From Nostoc spongiaeforme FACHB-130 (lineage in GTDB: Bacteria; Cyanobacteriota; Cyanobacteriia; Cyanobacteriales; Nostocaceae), in NCBI RefSeq assembly GCF_014698475.1, contig NZ_JACJTB010000004.1:1-64000 (forward strand): 64,000 nucleotides of DNA, written 5' to 3'. Below the pieces are notes generated by a model. It was not told the DNA's origin and made no database searches. It was given only the letters and a program-made list of their open reading frames with translations. Below are positions 9,699 to 17,300 of this stretch, piece by piece. Numbering within the stretch: position 1 is the first letter of the stretch; each line of letters opens with the position of its first letter. A program made the translations under genes and the position numbers.

Positions 9699-9739
9699 AG
9701 GTTAGGGGTTAGGGATTAGAGGAAAGTTGCTGTAAAAGT
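9699..9739 (+). repeat. TTAGGGG-type heptamer-like repeat
   Basis: GGGATTAGAGG, TTAGGGG, TTAGGGATTAGAGG occur back to back between the membrane-protein stop and the Hsp70-like start. This is an STRR-type purine-rich repeat that occupies nearly the whole spacer and includes the GAGGAAAG that may serve as ribosome binding site. Confidence 0.6.
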
Positions 9740-11662
9740 ATGAAAATTTCAGAAACAATTGGTTTTGATTTGGGACATGGTGAGACAGCCGTAGCCAAAG
9801 CCATAGTCGAAAGCATCGAACCGCCCCAAATGCTAGAAATTAATAACAAGAAAAATCAAATTACCGCTTTAGGTTGGCATCCCAAACTTGGTTATTTGGT
9901 AGGAGAACAAGCCTTAATTCAAGCTGGTGTTACTCAACTGACAATCTCATTCAAGCAAAAACCCAACCACGATGCAAATTACAGGAAAACAATCTCCACT
10001 TTTCTCGCTACTTACTATCACAAACTGCAAGAAAGCAAACAAATAGAAGGCGGTGAAAGTAGTTATTTTTACATTGGTTGCCCTTCAGGATGGTCAATGA
10101 GCGATCGCCAAGCATACCAAAAACTACTTCAAGAAGCTGGTATTTCCCACCTCAACGTTATACCAGAATCTCGCGCAGCTTTCATGCAAGCCAAAGAAGG
10201 CGGAAAGTTGGAGTATGAAAAACTCCTCGCATCGGTGCTAATTGTCGATATTGGCTCTTCCACCACAGATTTTACTTTAGTAAAAAGCTTACATGAAATT
10301 CCGTTAGATTTCGGAAGTAATGCTTTAGGCGCATCCTTAATTGATAAAGCGATTTTTGCCCGTACACTCGCCAAACACGACCAAAAAACATTACTAGAAA
10401 AAGTATTTCAAGAATATCCTCATCATCAAGCGCGTTGTGAACTAGCTTGTCGCAAAGCCAAAGAAGATTATTTTTCTAATGAACAGTTATATAACGACCC
10501 GCAATCTTTTGCCCGTGGCTTTGAGTCCATCAACGAACAGATTTATTTTATTCCCCAAGTCAACAAAGTGATGATGGAGGAAATTCTGCATCAACCGTTA
10601 CCTGAACTAGGAAATAAAAGTTGGGTTCAAGCATTTCATGATGCTGTCAGCGAAGCCAAAGCCAAACTAGAACAACTTGATACAGTCCCCAAACTAGTGC
10701 TGATGACTGGAGGTGCATCCCGAATGAAATTTATCCACCAAATTTGTCAGCAAATGTTTCCCGAACCTGAAAGCCAACTCCGCCCCGACCCTGAACCGGA
10801 ACGCTGCATTGCACTCGGTTTAGCGCGAGTCGGAAGATGGGATTTACGGGCGACGGCTTTTCAGCAAGAAGTTAATCAACTATTAGATTCCCAAAAACTC
10901 AAAGAATTGATTGCTAGACATATCCCAGAGTTAATTGAATTGTTAACTCAACCATTAGCCGACAATTTAATTGAACAAGCCGTGAAACCAGGAGTAAAAG
11001 ACTGGCAAACCAATAAAATTCGCACTCTGGCTGATTTAGAAACATATATGAAAAATCGGGCAGAACAATGGTTAAAAGGCAATATTGCCCAGCAAATAAT
11101 TAACAATCAATGTATTCTTTGGTTTAACAACAAAATTCAACCAGACTTAGCCGCAGTTACAGATCCCATCTGTCGGAGATTTCACATACCCAGAAGTAGT
11201 TTAAGGTTTGAAGATAGCATCGAACCCGCTTTTGTTAACCCAGAACTACGAATTGGCGATGCAATTTTGGCTGATACCGTGGCGTTTATTGTCAATGTCG
11301 TCATTGGTGGCGGTACTGTTGCTAGTCTGATTACCCTCATTCTTACAGGACACTTGACTTGGCCAATCGCATTAGTCTACGGTGCTTCTGTGATGGCAGC
11401 AGGTATGGAACTGAATCGGAAAACTGTCCAAGAAACAATCAAGAAAAATTTTGATATCCCCAGTTGGATTCGTTCTAATTTGATGAGCGATCAGAAAATT
11501 GCAGATATGTGCATTCAAATAAAACCAGAATTAGAAAATGTCTTTCGAGAACAATTAACTAATAATCAAGCAGCTTTTGAACAACTCACCCAAAAAGTTG
11601 AACAAGGTCTGCAAAAAGCACTTTCTACAAAAGTTCAAGAGGCGGTTATTTTAATTCAATAA
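9740..11662 (+). CDS. Hsp70-like actin-fold ATPase with hydrophobic C-terminus
   Basis: A 640-residue Hsp70/actin-superfamily protein. The nucleotide-binding domain shows phosphate-1 IGFDLGHGETAVAK (residues 7-20), phosphate-2 VDIGSSTTDFTL (about 169-180) and the adenosine motif LMTGGASRM (about 321-329). The usual Hsp70 substrate-binding domain is absent. Instead there is an alpha-helical region and, at about 508-555, a strongly hydrophobic stretch (DTVAFIVNVVIGGGTVASL then LTWPIALVYGASVMAAG) predicted to enter the membrane, followed by an amphipathic tail. This is not DnaK (no EEVD-type or beta-sandwich region). It probably works with the membrane protein encoded 41 bases upstream. Client and purpose are unknown. 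Confidence 0.8.
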   Translation: MKISETIGFDLGHGETAVAKAIVESIEPPQMLEINNKKNQITALGWHPKLGYLVGEQALIQAGVTQLTISFKQKPNHDANYRKTISTFLATYYHKLQESKQIEGGESSYFYIGCPSGWSMSDRQAYQKLLQEAGISHLNVIPESRAAFMQAKEGGKLEYEKLLASVLIVDIGSSTTDFTLVKSLHEIPLDFGSNALGASLIDKAIFARTLAKHDQKTLLEKVFQEYPHHQARCELACRKAKEDYFSNEQLYNDPQSFARGFESINEQIYFIPQVNKVMMEEILHQPLPELGNKSWVQAFHDAVSEAKAKLEQLDTVPKLVLMTGGASRMKFIHQICQQMFPEPESQLRPDPEPERCIALGLARVGRWDLRATAFQQEVNQLLDSQKLKELIARHIPELIELLTQPLADNLIEQAVKPGVKDWQTNKIRTLADLETYMKNRAEQWLKGNIAQQIINNQCILWFNNKIQPDLAAVTDPICRRFHIPRSSLRFEDSIEPAFVNPELRIGDAILADTVAFIVNVVIGGGTVASLITLILTGHLTWPIALVYGASVMAAGMELNRKTVQETIKKNFDIPSWIRSNLMSDQKIADMCIQIKPELENVFREQLTNNQAAFEQLTQKVEQGLQKALSTKVQEAVILIQ

Positions 11663-12029
11663 TAAAGTAAAATATGGGATGAATTTGTTTCACGCAGAGG
11701 CGCAGAGACGCGGAGAGGAGAATGAGTTTAATATTTAAGTAAGTGAGATTTTATTTCTTAATTTAGCAACACCTCATAAAAATACCTATCTGCGTTTATC
11801 CGCGTGCATCTGCGGTTAATTTTATTGCATTTTTTTAAGTAAGGCGTGATGATTGATAGTTCCGCAATCAAATTGTATTACTATATCAAAGACTAGAATC
11901 TCTGTTATAGCAGTCGAAGCATAGTTTAGGACTATGTTTGTATCTGAAACTCTTGAAAACACTTAGTTATTACTCAACACTCAAAACTCAGCACTCAGCA
12001 CTCAGCACTTTGCAGTATCAAAAGCATCT
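11663..12029. other. Repeat-rich intergenic region before topA
   Basis: No gene seen. It carries three dispersed repeat types: CACGCAGAGGCGCAGAGACG (11690-11709) running into CGGAGAGGAG, a TGCGTTTATCCGCGTGCATC / TGCGGTTAA motif (11789-11818), and an ACTCAGC heptamer array (11986-12009). The last ends about 20 bases before the topoisomerase start. Confidence 0.55.
11986..12009 (+). repeat. STRR array, ACTCAGC x3
   Basis: Three exact ACTCAGC heptamers plus ACT. The same unit, or its complement AGTGCTG, recurs at 23775-23811, 29198-29225 and 29280-29310, so it is one repeat family spread through the spacers of this window. Confidence 0.9.
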
Positions 12030-14195
12030 ATGCCGAAACGCCTTCTAGTTGTTGAATCTCCTGGGAAAGTCAAAAAGCTCAGTCAGATTTTGGGTTCTGA
12101 TTGGATTGTGCGAGCTAGTTGTGGACACATCCGCGAACTGAGTAATACGGGGGAAGATTCTTTGGGTTTCGTCATTGATGATGGTAGTGTTAAGTGCAAT
12201 TATGTACCGCGTGACCAACGCTCTAAAGAAACTATCCAGCAGCTAAAGGCAGTTACCAAACAAGTTGATGAAGTGGTTCTCGCCACTGACCCAGATAGGG
12301 AAGGTGAAACAATTGCTTGGCATTTAAAAGAAGTGCTGGGATTGCGAGAACCAAAACGAGTTATTTATAGTGAAATTACCGCATCGGCGGTGCGGAGTGC
12401 GATCGCAAATCCTCGCAAACTAGACTCTAACTTGGTCGGTGCTGGACTTTGCCGTGATTGTCTCGATAAGCTGGTTGGTTACAAAGGTAGTCCCTTGGTT
12501 TGGGCATTGAATAATGGTGCGAAGAGTGTCGGCAGAGTTCAAAGTGCAACTTTGCACCTAATATGTCAGCGAGAACGGGAGATTGTCACCTTTGTACCCC
12601 AAGACTATTGGAGTGTTTGGGTAGACTACGCTGAAGGATTCCGGGCTTTTTACAAAGGTACAACCAATTCTCTCAGCGATGCGCCGGAACCAGAAACGGA
12701 AACCCACGACGATGCAGCAGGTAATAACACCCAAGCGCCAGAGTCAAAGCGGGTTCTCTCGGAAGCAGAAGCCATACGTTTAGTTGAAGAAGCACGTCAG
12801 CATCCCCATCAAGTCGTTCATGTTGAAGGTAAAACCGTTTATCGTCAACCACCGCCACCATTTATTACTTCCACGCTGCAACAAGCAGCCGGTTCCAAGC
12901 TGAAATTAGCTCCTGACAAAACGATGGTTTTAGCCCAAAAGCTGTATGAAGCTGGGTTAATTACATATATGCGGACAGATTCAGTAATGTTAAGTCCTGA
13001 GTTCTGCGCGGCGGCTCGTAAGTGGTTGGAAGAACATGATCCGCAGAATGTACCACAGCAGCTTGCCAAGCATCGCAGCGCCAAAACAGCCCAGGAAGCT
13101 CATGAAGCAATTCGCCCTACTGATGTGTTTCGTCCATCAGTCCAGCTACGTCAAGAATTACCGCCTGAAGAATTTGATTTGTATGTGATGATTTGGAAAA
13201 GAGCGATCGCATCCCAATGTAAATCTGCTCAACTCCGCAAAACTCAGATTATCACACAGTCTAATTCACTGTTGTGGCAAGCTAGAGGGCAAGTAGTGGA
13301 ATTTTATGGTTACGCCCGCTATTGGAATAACATCAGCAAAGATTCTGTTTTACCTCTTGTGCAGCAGGGACAAGCATTAACCCTAGAAAATGCCAATTTC
13401 GAGAAAAAACAAACTCAGCCGCCACCACGTTACAGCGAACCGAAATTAGTACAACTCATGGAGCGTAAAGGCATTGGTCGTCCTAGTACTTATGCTCCCA
13501 CAGTTGCAACCTTAAAGAAGCGGGGTTATGTGCAGTTAACTAAGGGAAATCTGCAACCGACAACTTTAGGGCTAGAAGTTGATGATTTTTTACAGAAAGC
13601 TCTGCCAGATTTACTAGAAGCAGAGTTCACCGCCAAAATGGAAAGCGCCCTTGATGCGATCGCAGAAGGTAAACAAGGCTGGCAGCAATACTTAACAACT
13701 TGGAATAAAAATTACTTCGTCCCAGCTTTAGCAAAAGCCAAAACTGTTGCTGTAAGTCCTTCAAATACGAAATCTTCAGTAGCTGAACGTAAATATGATA
13801 CTTCTAAAACTCGCTGCCCTGAATGTAATAATTTTCTCGCTAAAATTCCCAGCAGCAAAGTTAAGAAAAAATATTTCCTCAAATGCACCAACGGCTGTGC
13901 AAATATAGTCCTATTTTGGAGTGACTTCAGCAAGTCTTGGCAACCACCACGCACCCAAGAAACCAAGCCAGAAAATCACTCCCCAACTCCTGCGAAATTA
14001 AGCTCATATCCCTGTCCAGTTTGTAAAAAACCACTAGAAGAGTATAGCTACACCAAAGACGGACAAAACAAAACCATGCTGCGTTGTTCTGCTGCGTCTC
14101 GTCAAGATAAAAAGCATAAAGATGTGGCTTTTTTTAGTACAGCTAAAGGTTGGTGGAGTCCGAAGTTTGGCGAGTTGAATCCAGTAGCAAAATGA
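12030..14195 (+). CDS. topA: DNA topoisomerase I (type IA)
   Basis: A 721-residue type IA topoisomerase that relaxes negative supercoils by single-strand passage. The N-terminal Toprim domain has KRLLVVESPGKVKKL and the acidic triad region ATDPDREGETIAWH. The catalytic tyrosine is Tyr313 in GLITYMRTDS. GRVQSATLHL and the C-terminal RKGIGRPSTYAPTVATL are standard. Two zinc-ribbon-like modules end the protein (CPECNNFLAKIP...KCTNGC, and CPVCKKPLEEY). At 721 residues it is shorter than the main cyanobacterial TopA, which is usually nearer 850-900, and it has an unusual GLCRDCLDKLVGYKGSPLVW in place of the common 'ARRVLDRLVGY'. It may therefore be a second, specialised paralogue. The start follows an STRR repeat by 20 bases. 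Confidence 0.93.
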   Translation: MPKRLLVVESPGKVKKLSQILGSDWIVRASCGHIRELSNTGEDSLGFVIDDGSVKCNYVPRDQRSKETIQQLKAVTKQVDEVVLATDPDREGETIAWHLKEVLGLREPKRVIYSEITASAVRSAIANPRKLDSNLVGAGLCRDCLDKLVGYKGSPLVWALNNGAKSVGRVQSATLHLICQREREIVTFVPQDYWSVWVDYAEGFRAFYKGTTNSLSDAPEPETETHDDAAGNNTQAPESKRVLSEAEAIRLVEEARQHPHQVVHVEGKTVYRQPPPPFITSTLQQAAGSKLKLAPDKTMVLAQKLYEAGLITYMRTDSVMLSPEFCAAARKWLEEHDPQNVPQQLAKHRSAKTAQEAHEAIRPTDVFRPSVQLRQELPPEEFDLYVMIWKRAIASQCKSAQLRKTQIITQSNSLLWQARGQVVEFYGYARYWNNISKDSVLPLVQQGQALTLENANFEKKQTQPPPRYSEPKLVQLMERKGIGRPSTYAPTVATLKKRGYVQLTKGNLQPTTLGLEVDDFLQKALPDLLEAEFTAKMESALDAIAEGKQGWQQYLTTWNKNYFVPALAKAKTVAVSPSNTKSSVAERKYDTSKTRCPECNNFLAKIPSSKVKKKYFLKCTNGCANIVLFWSDFSKSWQPPRTQETKPENHSPTPAKLSSYPCPVCKKPLEEYSYTKDGQNKTMLRCSAASRQDKKHKDVAFFSTAKGWWSPKFGELNPVAK

Positions 14196-14352
14196 GTCAG
14201 GACTTACGCAAAAAGATTGTCTGCGAAGAATGGGTGTAAGGGTTTTGAATCAGGGGTAGATGTAGCCTAACTGACACAAGAGACAAACTAACACACAAAT
14301 TTTTGGGAAAATCTGGGAATACTAAGAAAAAATTCTTCAACTTGAACGCAGT

Positions 14353-17300
14353 ATGATTAGCACTCAAGTCAGTATTCCTGGGTATGTAGTCGGCGAACAA
14401 CTCTATGATGGTTCGAGAACTGTAGTTTACCGAGCAGTTCGAGAAACTGACAATTTACCTGTAGTAATCAAACTGCTAAAAAATCTTTATCCCAGCTTTA
14501 GCGAACTAGTACAATTTCGCAATCAGTATACTATTGCTAAAAATCTCAAAAATCCCGGAATCATCCAAACCTATAGCCTGAAATCATTCCAAAATGGCTA
14601 TATTTTAGTGATGGAAGACTTTGGGGGAATTTCCCTCAAGGATTATTTTGTTAAAAATTGTGTAGCTTCGCTGGGTGAATTTTTACAAGTGGCGATCGCA
14701 CTCTGTAACACCTTAGATATACTCTACCACGAGCGGATTATTCATAAAGATATTAAACCCAGCAACATATTAATTAATCCTGAAACCAAGCAAGTTAAAT
14801 TAATCGACTTCAGCATTGCATCTTTGCTGCCCAGAGAAACCCAAACTCTAGTCAATCCCAATGTTTTAGAAGGGACACTGGCTTATATATCTCCAGAACA
14901 AACCGGGAGAATGAATCGCCCAATTGACTATCGCACAGATTTTTATTCTTTGGGTGTAACTTTTTATGAATTACTTACAGGCGAGTTACCATTTTCATCA
15001 AATGATCCAATGGAATTGGTACATTTTCACATTGCAAAAACACCAAGGTTAGTACATGAAATTCATCCACAAATTCCAGATGTGCTATCACAAATAGTCG
15101 CTAAATTGATGGCGAAAAATGCTGAAGACCGCTATCAAAGTGCATTAGGATTGAGATTTGATTTAGAAAATTGTTTACATCAACTAAAAGAAATTGGTGA
15201 AATTCAGAACTTTAAAATTGCTAGTAGGGATGTGTGCGATCGCTTCATTCTGCCTGATAAACTTTATGGTAGAGAAGCCCAAGTAGAAACCCTAATGCAA
15301 GCGTTTGAGCGCGTCAGTCAGGGTGCATCAGAAATAATGCTGGTGGCAGGTTTTTCGGGAATTGGTAAAACAGCCGTAGTTAATGAAGTACACAAGCCGA
15401 TTGTGAAACAGCGCGGCTATTTCATCAAAGGTAAGTTTGACCAGTTTAATCGCAACATTCCCTTCTCTGCATTTGTGCAAGCGTTCCGTAATTTGATGGG
15501 ACAATTGCTCTGTGAACCTGATAGCCAACTCGCCCAATGGCAAGCCAAGATTCTAAATGCTGTGGGAGAGAATGGACAAGTCTTAATTGAAGTGATTCCC
15601 GAACTAGAGCAAGTGATTGGAAAACAACCTCCGGTGCTTGAACTCGAAGGCAATGCAGCTCAAAATCGATTTAATCTGCTGTTCCAAAAGTTCGTTGCTG
15701 TCTTTACCAAGGTCGATCACCCATTAACAATCTTTTTAGATGACTTGCAGTGGGCGGATTTAGCTTCGCTGCAATTGCTGAAACTATTAATGCAGGACAA
15801 TGGCCATCTGCTGGTGTTGGGAGCCTATCGGGATAATGAAGTATCACCTGCTCATCCGTTTATCTTGACGGTAGAAGACCTCAAGAAATCTCAGGCGCTC
15901 GTCCAGACTATGACCTTGGCTCCCCTGACATTTGACAGCATCAACCGCCTCATTGCCGATACGCTAAATTGTGCGCCCCAACTGGCGCAACCCCTGACCA
16001 AATTCATCGATCGCAAGACCAAGGGGAATCCCTTCTTCACCACCCAGTTTCTCAAAGCGTTACACGAAGAAGGCTACATCACGTTTAAGAGCGATCGCCG
16101 TTATTGGGAATGCGATATTGCCCAAGTCGAAGCACTGACGATCGCAGATGATGTGGTGGAGTTTATGGCACTGCAATTGCAGAAATTACCCACCGAAACC
16201 CAACAGACGCTAAAATTGGCGGCTTGTATTGGCAACTCGTTTGATTTGACGACATTGGCGATCGTCTCTGAGCAGTCGTCTACGGATATCGCCACAGTCC
16301 TGTGGAAAGCCTTGCAGGAAGGCTTAATTTTACCAACCAGCCAAATTTATAAGTTCTTTCAGTTAGGGGAATCAGAGCAGACTCACACACAGAATAATAT
16401 CAATCCCACCTATCGGTTTCTGCACGATCGCATTCAGCAAGCGGCCTACTCGCTCATTGCCCAAGAACATCGACAGGCGACCCATCTGCACATCGGTCAG
16501 CTCTTGTTAAGCAAGACAACTGCCCGTGAGCGGGAAGAACAACTGTTTGAAATTGTGAATCATTTAAATATTGGACGTTCTCTCCTAACAACACCACAGG
16601 AACGTGAAGAATTAGCAGAATTAAACTTGCTGGCAGGGCGGAAAGCCAAAACCTCGACAGCATATAATGCAGCAGTAAACTACCTCGCCACCGGCATCTC
16701 CCTATTGCCCAACGATGCCTGGGAGAATCGCTACAATCTCGCCTTAGCGATCCATACTGCACTGGTAGAAGCCGCTTATCTCAACACTGATTTTGAGCAA
16801 ATGGAGCATTGGGCAAACCTCGTCTTGCAGCACGCCCGGACTCTACTTGATACCGTTCCAGTCCAGCAAACCCGTCTGCTGGGGGCTAAAGCCCAGGGGC
16901 AACTGCTTGAGTCACTCCAGATTGGCTTGCAGGTCTTAAAGTCCCTCGGCGTGGAATTTCCTGAGCAACCGACCCCCGCAGAGATTGGACAGGCATTTGC
17001 TACTACTGGTCAATTATGGCAAGGGCGATCGCCCTTGAATTTACTAGATTTGCCAGCCATGAGCAATCCCAATCACTTAGCTGCAATGGAAATTATGCCC
17101 GTTTTAGTGCCATCTTCGTTTCGGGCGATGCCTGCTCTCTTGCCACTGCTAATTTGCAAGCAAGTGGAATTGTCGATTCAATCGGGCAATTGTCCTACTT
17201 CGCCTTGCTCCTACGGTGACTATGGATTGATGCTCTGTAGTGTCATGGGTGATCTAGAGTCGGGTTATGCCTTTGGTCAACTGGCATTGGGTGTCATGGA

